From Phormidesmis priestleyi (GTDB lineage: Bacteria; Cyanobacteriota; Cyanobacteriia; Phormidesmidales; Phormidesmidaceae): a DNA stretch of 7,265 nucleotides. Every line of letters starts with the position of its first letter. Position 1 is the stretch's first letter. This document shows positions 1 to 6,314 of this stretch, piece after piece. The DNA is taken from contig QBMP01000233.1 of the NCBI GenBank assembly GCA_003242115.1, forward strand, positions 1 through 7,265, read 5' to 3'. The notes beneath the pieces were generated by a model, which ran no database searches, was not told the DNA's origin, and saw only the letters and a list, made by a program, of their open reading frames with translations. A program made the position numbers and the translations under genes.

Positions 1-1204
1 CACCGACGCTAGCGCCAATTGCCTCTGAAAAAACGGCTTCTAAGGCAGGCACAATCGGCCTGACATCGACATCAGGCGTAAGAAAGCCAAGCTTGACAAA
101 ATCATTCGCCAGGTCGCTGTAGTCTTTGTTAATGAGATGAACAACGGAATCGACCAGCGTTTCTTTGGTTTCTTGATCGAGCTGATCGGTCATGCCAAAG
201 TCAATATAGGCCATGCGACCATCTGCCATCGCAAATAGGTTGCCAGGATGAGGATCGGCGTGAAAAAAGCCAAATTCTAAGAGCTGACGGAGGCCCGAAG
301 AGACCCCAATTTCGACCAGATCGTTAGTCGCTAGGCCCGCTTGCTTGACTCGCTCCGTATCGGTGAGCTTGCAGCCGTCAATCCATTCCATCGTCAGCAC
401 ATGGGTGCTGCTACAGTGCCAGTAAATGCTAGGGACTTTAATCAGCGGCTCATCTTGAAAGTTGGCAGCAAATCTTTCGGCATTGCGGCCCTCATTCAGA
501 TAGTCCACTTCTTCAAAAAGCTTGCTGCCAAATTCATCGACAATCAGCGTCAGGTCATGGCCCAAATTCAGCGGTAGCCAGGGCGCAATCCAGCCTGCTG
601 CCCACCGCATAATGTAGAGATCGCGGCAAATAATTGGCATCAGGTTGGGGCGCTGCACCTTCACAGCAACGTCTTCACCGCTGAATAGTCGCGCTTTGTA
701 CACCTGGCCTAAGCTAGCGGCAGCAACGGGTTCAGCCGAAAACTGGCTGTAAATTTCTTCAGGAGTGCGCTCCAAATCGCGGTAAATCGTTTGGCGAGCA
801 ATTTCATTTGGAAAAGGCGGTAGCTGATCTTGCAGCTTAATCAGCTCTTCTAAAAAGCTGGGCTTGATTAGATCGGGACGGGTGGAAAGCGCCTGACCGA
901 CTTTGATAAAGGTGGGGCCTAGCTGGGTGAGAATTTGTCTGAGGCGAATGGCGCGTTTAGCTTGGTTGCGGACGGTATGGCCAAATGCGTGGTCAGTGAG
1001 TAGATTGAGGGCAAATGCGCCGAGCATCCAGGAGACTGAAAGGGTGCGCCAAATCACGACTAGCGGCCGCCAGCGGTAGTATCGGGCGATCGCTCGCCAG
1101 TCGTACCGGCGCATGTTGTGAGGATTGTTAGGCTCAGCGCTGATGCCTGTAGCTCGATAGGGTGAGTTTTCGGCTGAGTTTGGGGGCGTGGTGAAACCTG
1201 TCAT
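1..1204 (-). CDS. ABC1/AarF/UbiB-family atypical protein kinase, C-terminal end missing
   Basis: The gene runs leftward from an ATG at 1204-1202 and stays open to the window edge, giving 401 visible codons. Family hallmarks, in order: the KxGQ motif (K101-Q104) in the ABC1-specific N-terminal extension, the alanine-rich nucleotide loop AAAS (A161-S164) that replaces the usual glycine-rich loop, the ATP-binding lysine K182 in VAVK, the ExD motif (E232, D234), the catalytic-loop motif HADPHPGN (315-322) and the metal-binding DFG (D335-G337). All key residues are intact, so the protein should bind nucleotide. Cyanobacterial and plastid ABC1 kinases are linked to prenylquinone and tocopherol metabolism and to photo-oxidative stress, usually at membranes; the exact substrate here cannot be told. 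Family members are commonly 500-600 residues, so the missing part is the C-terminal lobe and tail. No Shine-Dalgarno is visible; the Met31 codon (1114-1112) is an alternative start, because residues 1-30 look unconserved. It is divergent from fetB. The family call is very secure, the paralogue is not. Confidence 0.95.
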   Translation of the reverse strand, partial: MTGFTTPPNSAENSPYRATGISAEPNNPHNMRRYDWRAIARYYRWRPLVVIWRTLSVSWMLGAFALNLLTDHAFGHTVRNQAKRAIRLRQILTQLGPTFIKVGQALSTRPDLIKPSFLEELIKLQDQLPPFPNEIARQTIYRDLERTPEEIYSQFSAEPVAAASLGQVYKARLFSGEDVAVKVQRPNLMPIICRDLYIMRWAAGWIAPWLPLNLGHDLTLIVDEFGSKLFEEVDYLNEGRNAERFAANFQDEPLIKVPSIYWHCSSTHVLTMEWIDGCKLTDTERVKQAGLATNDLVEIGVSSGLRQLLEFGFFHADPHPGNLFAMADGRMAYIDFGMTDQLDQETKETLVDSVVHLINKDYSDLANDFVKLGFLTPDVDVRPIVPALEAVFSEAIGASVG

Positions 1205-1232
1205 AGTGGCGAAGGCACTGAAGTCACAGTGT

Positions 1233-1293
1233 AAAGCGTTTTAAGGCTAGAGCGTCTGAAGCTAAACCCTTTGAGGCTAAAGCATTGAAACAA
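1233..1293. repeat. Degenerate 15-16 bp tandem repeat, four units
   Basis: Four consecutive units can be laid out at 1233-1248, 1249-1263, 1264-1278 and 1279-1293, with the rough consensus AAAGCGTTTGAGGCT. Units one and three are closest to each other; unit four matches mainly in its first half. A weaker similar stretch (AAGGCACTGAAGT) lies just before unit one. The array is noncoding and sits in the presumed leader or promoter of the ABC1 kinase gene. Its role is unknown. Confidence 0.5.
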
Positions 1294-1476
1294 AATAGTA
1301 ATTAGAACGCTGTCTTCACCGCGATGCTTACCACGCAGTATCAGCATTCGTAGATTTGTTAATTGTAGTATACAAAAATACAAAAATATTTAGGCTCATG
1401 AATAGGGATGACATTCTGTAGATTAAGCAAAAAATGGGAAGAGATTGAGCAAAAAAGGTAGATCAGGTAAGCAGAT

Positions 1477-1480
1477 GAGG
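1477..1480 (+). promoter_or_regulatory. Ribosome binding site of fetB
   Basis: GAGG lies eight bases before the ATG at 1489. It supports that start over internal methionines such as Met9 and Met11. Confidence 0.6.
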
Positions 1481-1488
1481 ATAAGCAG

Positions 1489-2268
1489 ATGGTAGAGCCG
1501 AGCTTGATCGGAATGCTGATGGCGGTGGGCTTGATGGTAATCGCTATAGCCCTCTCTAGCTGGCAGGGGCTAGGGCTTTCTAAAATGCTGGCGATCGCTA
1601 CCGTCCGCACGATTGTCCAATTGCTGGGAGTGGGCATATTTTTAGCCTTTGTCTTCGCGACTCGTCAGCCGGTAGCCATTTTAGCCGTCCTGATTGGCAT
1701 GGTGAGCATAGCCGCAACCGTCGCCCGCAGCCGCATCGATCAGCAGCTTCCTCGGCTACTGCTGTGGGTGTGGCTAGCAACTTTTGTCAGCGCTCTAATC
1801 ACGGTGACCTACGTATGCCTACTGGTCATTCGTCTAGATCCTTGGTACGACCCCCGCTATCTCATTCCGCTCTCTGCCATAGTGTTAAGCAGTGTCATGA
1901 CCGCCGTTTCGATTACGGGCGAAAGGTTGGTCACTGCCCTCCGAAACAATCGCCTTGACATTGAAACTCATCTGAGTTTAGGCGCAACACCAAAGCAGGC
2001 CGTGCAGACCTATCGCCAAGCCGCGATTAAAGCCGGACTGATACCGACAATCAACGGCATGATGGTGGTGGGCCTAGTGACGCTGCCGGGGACAATGACA
2101 GGCCAAATTTTAGCGGGCACTGATCCGCTGACCGCCGCTATCTATCAAATTTTGATTATGTTCATGCTGACGCTAGCGACGCTGATAGCCGTGCTAGTAG
2201 TTACTCACGGCATTGTGCAGCAGTTTTTTACCGATGCCATGCAGCTCATTGAACATCCAACGAGCTAG
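1489..2268 (+). CDS. fetB: FetB-type (UPF0014) ABC transporter permease
   Basis: A 259-residue polytopic membrane protein, about the usual length of this family (E. coli FetB/YbbM; plant ALS3/STAR2). Visible family features are the RTIVQLLGVG stretch (40-49) at the start of the second membrane segment, the ER pair (145-146) on the cytoplasmic side, the coupling-type motif LGATPKQA (164-171), and the signature LPGTMTGQILAG (199-210) followed by P213 and YQILIMF (219-225). The signature commonly reads LPGMMTGQ, so Thr202 is a small deviation. Around six or seven hydrophobic segments are apparent, at about 5-24, 41-57, 62-79, 90-113, 123-141, 185-207 and 215-244. In E. coli, FetB works with the ATPase FetA in iron export and peroxide resistance; plant relatives are tied to aluminium tolerance. 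No FetA gene is next to it in this window, so the ATPase must be encoded elsewhere. The substrate is therefore an inference from the family. The gene is convergent with the large acidic protein gene. Confidence 0.9.
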   Translation: MVEPSLIGMLMAVGLMVIAIALSSWQGLGLSKMLAIATVRTIVQLLGVGIFLAFVFATRQPVAILAVLIGMVSIAATVARSRIDQQLPRLLLWVWLATFVSALITVTYVCLLVIRLDPWYDPRYLIPLSAIVLSSVMTAVSITGERLVTALRNNRLDIETHLSLGATPKQAVQTYRQAAIKAGLIPTINGMMVVGLVTLPGTMTGQILAGTDPLTAAIYQILIMFMLTLATLIAVLVVTHGIVQQFFTDAMQLIEHPTS

Positions 2269-2342
2269 GGTATGCTCCGACCTAATTTCCCTAGTAGGTT
2301 TAACCCAACAACTCTGGCTAAGTGAATCTTTTGGAAGGAATC
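2269..2342. other. Short convergent intergenic gap after fetB and the acidic protein gene
   Basis: Seventy-four bases separate two converging stop codons. The only hairpin candidate pairs ACCTA (2280-2284) with TAGGT (2295-2299), a five-base stem with a ten-base loop followed by only a few T residues. This is too weak to call a rho-independent terminator in either direction. Confidence 0.3.
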
Positions 2343-5333
2343 TTACCTAACGAATCCATTCAGATCAGGCCGGTAACGGGCCAAAAATTTGCCCTGAGCG
2401 TCGTAAAGCTCTACCGGAACTTGGGCCTGGGTGCTCAGCAGCGTAATTGCTTGCAAAAGCTGGTTCGACTGGCTGACAAACTGCGCAGCCGGAATTGTGC
2501 TGGGGCGCTGGTCAGGCGGCGTAATGGATTGATCGATTACGCTGTCGTAGCCCTGAACCAAGGTCAGCTTAACTTTGCCGTCGCGCAGAGAATAGGTGCA
2601 TTTGGGTAAAGCGGCGGCGCTACAAGCTGAGTAGAGTTGCGGTTCGTAAGGCTGAAAGCGCAGAGCCGCTTGCAGATTATTTTCGGCGCGAGTGAGATAG
2701 CTGGTGTAGAGCTGGGTTAAAGGCTGGGCTTCTTTGTAGGTAGAGGTACCCGATGCAACCGTAGCAAGCTGAGCGAGCGCGTTTTTCCAGCCTTCAGAAG
2801 AGAGTGTCCACTGGTCTTCGCTTTCGGCCTGCTGGGCGGCGGCGGCGAGCTGCTGAGCTTTAGAGAGGTCGCGACTGGCGCTGCGTTCTTGCTGGGTGCG
2901 ATCGCGCATTTCTTCTAACCGCTTGAGATAGTCCGGCAGCAGCTTTTGAGCTTCACCGTGAGCCTGGGTGCCCTGAGGAATTTGGCTAAGACTATCGACG
3001 GCTAGCTCCCAAGAAGCCAGTACCGTTTCCCAATCGGTCAAAGACTGAGCCGCGTCCGCCTGCTGATTGCCTAAGCTCGCCGCCTGCTGTGCTTGGCGTA
3101 AGCTGACCTCCGCTTTGGCCTCAACGTCAATGCGCACCAAAATGGTCGCTCGACTTGCCCGGTATTCCACCAGCTTACGATCTGCAAATTCGCGCACGGG
3201 GCTATTGGGGCTAACGGCTTCTAGCGTGGTCGCGGCTGTCAGCCAATCTGCGGCAATGCTTTGCCAGGTATCGAGTGGGTGCGGTGGATTTTGAGACTTG
3301 ACGGCAGCTTGGTAGGCAATGGTCTGAGCCTGAGTAATTTGATCGAGGGCGGTAAGCTGCGATCGATAGTCGGGTAAGAGCGCTTGAGCCTTCGCATAAT
3401 AGGGCGACCATGCCGGAATCGGCTCTAAAAGCTGAACAGCGCGTTTGAGCTGTTGCTTTGACTCGGTGACTTCTATCAGAGAAGCGTTCAAATCTAAGCT
3501 GCCAAGGGCTGCATCGCCTTGGGTTTGAGCCGTTTGGATGCGATCGCATCCCCCCACCGTACAAGGCCGCGTTAGCAGCAAACCCAACGCCCCAACCAAT
3601 ACAAACCCTAGCGCCCCAGCAAAAACCCAACGGCTGCCCTGAGACTGCTGCTGCCACTGGTCACGCTGCCTTTGCACTTCACCTTCATCAATGGAGGCAA
3701 TATCTTCAAACGATTCGTCTTCGTCTTCCTCAGTCTCACCTTCTAGGTAATAAGCTGGGTCATCGTCATAGTCCTCCGGGTCTTCGTAGTCTTCCGGATC
3801 TTTGTAATCTTCCGGGTCTTCATAGCTTTCCTGATCTTCATACGATTCATAGGTGCCATCCTCCGTCTCTAGATCTTCAGTTTCTAGATCTTCAGGCTCT
3901 AACCCCTCAGGTTCAACCTCACTTGGCTCAAACAGATTAACCTGCTCGTCAATGTCTAGATCGGAATCGAGATCAGAAGATAAATCTGCGATCGCCTCAG
4001 GTGCTATGGGTAGTACTGTCCGGCTCTCCCAAGCATCTGTATCCGCGACCAAATCAGATTCTGATTCAGCTTTTGAGAATGCTTTTGACTCAGCCTTCGA
4101 TTCAGCAGCTAAGCCAATCGGCATCAAATCGCCATAGCTCAGATCAGCAGATGTCGGCGCATGATCATCATCTAAATCATTTTCTAGATCATTCTCAGGA
4201 GCATATTCCTCTACCAGATCGTAATCTGTAAGCGCTGCTGCCAAATCATGCTCTAGCGTATCCGACTCTAGCTCATCTGCTTGAGCAAAAGGATCTTCAA
4301 TGCCATCAACAGCCTCAATCGGATGAGCCTCGCTGGCATCCTCCGCAAAAATGTCTACATAGGTGGTGTCTTCTGTCATCTGCGAATCGTTAGCCGCTTC
4401 TGCGGTTAGATCAAAAAATCCCAAAGCAGCATCAGCTCCTACCTCCTGCGATAAACCTACTGTAGGCAGATCAAATTCTGACAATTCTCCGAATTTTGAA
4501 GAATTTTCAGACGTAGGATCTGGCAAATCCCAACTAGATTCTGCCTCAGCTGATGACGCTAATGACTCCGAAGCCACTGACTCTAAAGAAAATTGGTCAG
4601 AAGCTGTAGAAGCAGACAGCAAAGCATCCTCTTCTAAGTCTTCCAAATCACGGTCTAAATCGTGCACTAGCTCATCTGCTAGCGCATCTTCTAACTCACC
4701 CGCTAAATCAAGCTCAAGCTCAAGCTCGAAATCTGAGACTGAATTTGGCTCACCAAAAAGAGCTGCCTCAGGAGCTTCTGATTCGGCCTCTGATTCGGCT
4801 GATACCATTTCAAACGGCAGCGTAAACTCTATGTCAGCAGGATTTTGAAAAACCGGCACGTGGTGAACAGGTTCTTTGTCGCTGGTCTCTTTAAAAGAGG
4901 TCTCTTCAGGAGAAACTTCAGAAGCAGAGACCTCAGGTAACTTTGCAAACGATGACTCAGCTAGCTGTCCAAAGAGATCGTCAAACCCATCGTCCACTTT
5001 CCAGACAAACGAGCGCATGGTGAAAGGCTTATTTTCGCTTTGATGCTTCAGAAACATCTGGACGGCCACTTCAGCGCCCGCATTAACCAAATCAGCCGCT
5101 TCCTCGGGCAAGCCTGTGGTATCAAAATGCTGCCTTAAATATTGCTCCAACCAGTCCAACGTTTTAGCAGCCATTGGCTCTGCTTGAGCGCTGTCTAGCG
5201 GGTATTCCACTAGCACCATCACCTTGTTGCGCCCTAGTGTGCAGCGAACTGCTGTTTTGGGTGGAGTGCCGCTTTGCTCAGCCAAAATCTGAGTCACTTC
5301 TGCGGATAACGTTTCAAAGGTAAGTGCAGACAT
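2343..5333 (-). CDS. Large acidic single-pass membrane protein with C-terminal helical repeats, function unknown
   Basis: About 996 residues from the ATG at 5333-5331 (MSALTFETL). An in-frame ATG at 5351 would add MLYLYF; I prefer the inner start because the family, as I recall it, begins this way, but neither has a clear ribosome binding site. Numbering is from the inner start. Residues 1-115 form a small folded-looking domain (VRCTLGRNKVMVLVEYPLD, then PFTMRSFVW). Residues 133-552 are a low-complexity Asp/Glu/Ser/Ala linker with only nine Lys or Arg, built partly from tandem repeats. One membrane span lies at about 569-588 (WVFAGALGFVLVGALGLLLT). Then come four degenerate helical-hairpin repeats (about 624-665, 688-732, 766-812, 839-887); the last three share W-x6-W-x2-A-x3-L, with tryptophans at 690/697, 768/775 and 842/849. 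A C-terminal domain follows to 996. Four of the five cysteines lie after the membrane span: C591, C596, C904 and C912. The likely topology is acidic N-terminal half in the cytoplasm and repeats outside (inference). I cannot assign a function. It is divergent from a two-component operon. Confidence 0.85.
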   Translation of the reverse strand: MSALTFETLSAEVTQILAEQSGTPPKTAVRCTLGRNKVMVLVEYPLDSAQAEPMAAKTLDWLEQYLRQHFDTTGLPEEAADLVNAGAEVAVQMFLKHQSENKPFTMRSFVWKVDDGFDDLFGQLAESSFAKLPEVSASEVSPEETSFKETSDKEPVHHVPVFQNPADIEFTLPFEMVSAESEAESEAPEAALFGEPNSVSDFELELELDLAGELEDALADELVHDLDRDLEDLEEDALLSASTASDQFSLESVASESLASSAEAESSWDLPDPTSENSSKFGELSEFDLPTVGLSQEVGADAALGFFDLTAEAANDSQMTEDTTYVDIFAEDASEAHPIEAVDGIEDPFAQADELESDTLEHDLAAALTDYDLVEEYAPENDLENDLDDDHAPTSADLSYGDLMPIGLAAESKAESKAFSKAESESDLVADTDAWESRTVLPIAPEAIADLSSDLDSDLDIDEQVNLFEPSEVEPEGLEPEDLETEDLETEDGTYESYEDQESYEDPEDYKDPEDYEDPEDYDDDPAYYLEGETEEDEDESFEDIASIDEGEVQRQRDQWQQQSQGSRWVFAGALGFVLVGALGLLLTRPCTVGGCDRIQTAQTQGDAALGSLDLNASLIEVTESKQQLKRAVQLLEPIPAWSPYYAKAQALLPDYRSQLTALDQITQAQTIAYQAAVKSQNPPHPLDTWQSIAADWLTAATTLEAVSPNSPVREFADRKLVEYRASRATILVRIDVEAKAEVSLRQAQQAASLGNQQADAAQSLTDWETVLASWELAVDSLSQIPQGTQAHGEAQKLLPDYLKRLEEMRDRTQQERSASRDLSKAQQLAAAAQQAESEDQWTLSSEGWKNALAQLATVASGTSTYKEAQPLTQLYTSYLTRAENNLQAALRFQPYEPQLYSACSAAALPKCTYSLRDGKVKLTLVQGYDSVIDQSITPPDQRPSTIPAAQFVSQSNQLLQAITLLSTQAQVPVELYDAQGKFLARYRPDLNGFVR
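3536..3551. repeat. HIP1 octamer extended to a 16-bp perfect palindrome
   Basis: GGATGCGATCGCATCC is its own reverse complement and contains the cyanobacterial HIP1 octamer GCGATCGC. It lies inside the coding region of the large membrane protein, just after its membrane span. The other five HIP1 copies in the window start at 1086, 1591, 2898, 3988 and 7126. HIP1 is a dispersed genomic motif; no function for this copy is implied. Confidence 0.8.
3751..3840 (-). repeat. 18-bp coding tandem repeat encoding (Asp-Pro-Glu-Asp-Tyr-x)n
   Basis: Four good 18-bp units lie at 3769-3786, 3787-3804, 3805-3822 and 3823-3840, with a diverged one at 3751-3768. Read on the minus strand they encode variants of DPEDYE/DPEDYK in the acidic linker (about residues 499-528). 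The two middle units are the most alike, as expected for an array grown by slippage or unequal exchange. The unit length keeps the reading frame. Confidence 0.85.
3856..3915 (-). repeat. 15-bp coding tandem repeat encoding Leu-Glu-x-Glu-Asp units
   Basis: Units at 3871-3885 and 3886-3900 share AGATCTTCAG and are flanked by diverged copies at 3856-3870 and 3901-3915. They encode EPEGL, EPEDL, ETEDL and ETED in the acidic linker, directly before the tyrosine-rich 18-bp array in the protein. Confidence 0.75.
4063..4110 (-). repeat. 12-bp coding tandem repeat encoding Lys-Ala-Glu-Ser units
   Basis: Four 12-bp units start at 4063, 4075, 4087 and 4099 (type GATTCAGCTTTT). They encode AESKAESKAFSKAES. 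This is the only lysine cluster in the otherwise acidic linker, supplying three of its seven lysines. Confidence 0.75.
4708..4725 (-). repeat. 6-bp coding microsatellite encoding alternating Glu-Leu
   Basis: Three exact copies of TCAAGC on the plus strand encode the ELELEL part of DFELELELDL in the acidic linker. Exact copies of so short a unit suggest recent slippage. Confidence 0.75.
4777..4800 (-). repeat. 12-bp coding tandem duplication encoding Ser-Glu-Ala-Glu units
   Basis: TCTGATTCGGCC (4777-4788) is followed directly by TCTGATTCGGCT (4789-4800), differing at one base. It encodes SAESEAESEA near the start of the acidic linker. Confidence 0.75.
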
Positions 5334-5447
5334 AAAATAAAGGTAGAGCATTCGCTCAGAACGCTAGTATTTCCGGTGCCGTAGACAGATAAGTAATGGA
5401 CAGGAAGGCAATTAGCAGTAAACGTTGACAAGAAATACCCTACCCTC

Positions 5448-5466
5448 TAAGGAGCCTTTAAGGAGC
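5448..5466 (+). promoter_or_regulatory. Exact 8-bp direct repeat at 11-bp period, possible operator
   Basis: TAAGGAGC occurs at 5448-5455 and again at 5459-5466, separated by three bases. Two 8-bp half-sites with an 11-bp period is the arrangement bound by OmpR/PhoB-class regulators, the class encoded immediately downstream. Binding is inferred, not shown. Confidence 0.45.
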
Positions 5467-5480
5467 GCAGGTGATCATCT

Positions 5481-5524
5481 GGGTTAAAAGTTAGCCAAAC
5501 GTTAGCTAAAAGCATTTAGTTAAA
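5481..5524 (+). promoter_or_regulatory. Array of TAGYYAAA-like direct repeats, probable response-regulator operator
   Basis: Four 8-bp elements occur: GGGTTAAA (5481-5488), TAGCCAAA (5492-5499), TAGCTAAA (5503-5510) and TAGTTAAA (5517-5524). The first three are spaced exactly 11 bp apart, the last 14 bp. They lie just upstream of the TATAGA candidate -10 and about 40-80 bases from the regulator ATG, a good position for autoregulation. The layout resembles the three-copy Pho box of cyanobacteria, though the sequence fits that consensus only partly. Confidence 0.5.
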
Positions 5525-5543
5525 ACAGTATAGAAACGTGAAC

Positions 5544-5547
5544 GGAG
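5544..5547 (+). promoter_or_regulatory. Possible ribosome binding site of the response regulator
   Basis: GGAG lies 14 bases before the ATG at 5562, a longer spacing than usual. The upstream GTG at 5538 has no such site before it, so the ATG is preferred. Confidence 0.4.
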
Positions 5548-5561
5548 CCAAAGATTGCTTA

Positions 5562-6314
5562 ATGAATATTTTGATTGTGGAGGATGAGGCCGAGATTGCC
5601 GATTTGATTCAGCTCTATCTCTCGAAAGAGGGGTTCAACTGCCATATTTGTCGGGATGGTAACACCGCACTGGAACGCTTTAAAGAGATTCAGCCAGATT
5701 TGATGATTTTAGACCTCATGCTACCAGGGCTAGACGGGCTAGAGGTTTGCGCGCGAATTCGCCAGCAGCGATTAATTAAAGACCCTTACATCATGATGCT
5801 GACTGCAAAAGGCGAGGAAATTGACCGCATTATTGGTCTTTCGACTGGCGCTGATGACTATATGGTGAAGCCTTTTAGCCCCCGCGAGTTGGTCGCTAGA
5901 GTTCGCGCTGTCTTAAGACGCAGCCTCAGACAAGGTGGGCAGAACCCGTCTAATCAGTATCAAACGGCGCATTTCACGCTAGATGTTGATCGGCGGTTGG
6001 CCTATCGACAAGTCGCTAGCAACAAATCTGAGGCTGAGGGTGCCCACAATACTGACACGTTGGAGCTAACCCCTTTAGAATTTGACCTGCTGACGACATT
6101 TATGAGCTATCCAGGCCGGGTGTGGAACCGGACTCAGCTGATTGAAAAGCTTTGGGGCAATGACTTTTTTGGCGATGAGCGGGTGGTGGATGCCCATATT
6201 GCTCGGCTGCGCAAAAAAATAGAGCCCGATCCGGCTGCGCCATCGTTTATCAAAACAGTGGTTGGCGTCGGCTATCGCTTTGAAGATGTGCCTGCTGCTG
6301 ACAGGGTTTCATAG
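5562..6314 (+). CDS. OmpR/PhoB-class two-component response regulator
   Basis: A 250-residue cytoplasmic DNA-binding regulator. The receiver domain (1-120) has the acidic pair E7-D8, phospho-acceptor D51, switch residue T81 and K103-P104, all intact. The C-terminal winged-helix domain (about 130-245) shows ELTPLEFDLL, the recognition region with DERVVDAHIARLRKKI, and VVGVGYRF in the terminal hairpin. A stretch of about 15 polar residues (QVASNKSEAEGAHNTD) is inserted in the N-terminal beta platform of the output domain and looks longer than usual. The start is taken at ATG 5562 because MNILIVEDE is the normal beginning of a receiver; a GTG at 5538 would add eight residues. The last residues (DRVS, stop at 6312-6314) are encoded by a copy of the 12-bp repeat that continues downstream. 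It is followed by its kinase in the same operon and probably regulates its own promoter through the upstream direct repeats. The target genes are unknown; I do not assign a symbol. Confidence 0.95.
   Translation: MNILIVEDEAEIADLIQLYLSKEGFNCHICRDGNTALERFKEIQPDLMILDLMLPGLDGLEVCARIRQQRLIKDPYIMMLTAKGEEIDRIIGLSTGADDYMVKPFSPRELVARVRAVLRRSLRQGGQNPSNQYQTAHFTLDVDRRLAYRQVASNKSEAEGAHNTDTLELTPLEFDLLTTFMSYPGRVWNRTQLIEKLWGNDFFGDERVVDAHIARLRKKIEPDPAAPSFIKTVVGVGYRFEDVPAADRVS

Larger units (their letters stand above)
1205..1488. other. Divergent intergenic region between the ABC1 kinase and fetB
   Basis: This 284-base gap must hold the start signals for both flanking genes. The half near the kinase gene carries a degenerate tandem repeat (listed separately). 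The half near fetB is A+T-rich, with two adjacent copies of TACAAAAA at 1371-1386. A TATACT box reads leftward at 1372-1367 and could be a -10 element for the kinase gene, but no good -35 lies at the right distance. No convincing coding potential is seen; short open frames here lack family features and ribosome binding sites. Confidence 0.5.
5352..5561. promoter_or_regulatory. Divergent control region of the acidic membrane protein and the two-component operon
   Basis: About 210 bases separate the two divergent starts. A perfect TTGACA (5425-5430) reads rightward, but the hexamer 17 bases on (TAAGGA) is a poor -10. A better -10 for the regulator is TATAGA at 5529-5534, which would give a leader of about 20 bases; the position of its -35 (about 5506-5511) is covered by direct repeats, as in activator-dependent promoters. 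Nothing convincing was found for the leftward gene. No coding potential is seen. Confidence 0.45.

Noticed and set aside
341..577. Plus-strand open frame of 78 codons
   Set aside because: It lies antisense to the ABC1 kinase gene, which has all its family motifs in the opposite strand; no family features are seen.
1201..1637. Minus-strand open frames of 60 and 92 codons across the kinase-fetB intergenic region
   Set aside because: One is a translation of the noncoding repeat region; the other runs antisense into fetB. Neither shows family features.
2280..2299. Rho-independent terminator between the convergent genes
   Set aside because: A five-base stem with a ten-base loop and no real T tract is too weak.
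3211..3657. Minus-strand open frame of 148 codons in another frame
   Set aside because: It overlaps the membrane span and first helical repeats of the large protein, whose frame has far better protein character.
4363..4848. Plus-strand serine- and lysine-rich open frame of 161 codons (and a similar one at 3853-4137)
   Set aside because: Its serine-rich composition is the antisense reading of Asp/Glu/Ser/Ala codons in the acidic linker. It has no ribosome binding site and no domain.
5425..5453. Sigma-70-type promoter with perfect TTGACA
   Set aside because: The hexamer at 17 bp spacing is TAAGGA, matching TATAAT poorly, and it coincides with a direct repeat; it is mentioned but not called as a promoter.
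5481..5510. Pho box for the phosphate regulator SphR
   Set aside because: The 8-bp elements and spacing resemble a Pho box, but only one element (TTTAACCC on the minus strand) is near its consensus, and the adjacent kinase has a two-span HAMP layout rather than what I recall of SphS.
5538..5561. GTG start for the response regulator, adding eight residues
   Set aside because: No ribosome binding site precedes it, it lies very close to the candidate -10, and receivers of this class normally begin at MNILIVEDE.
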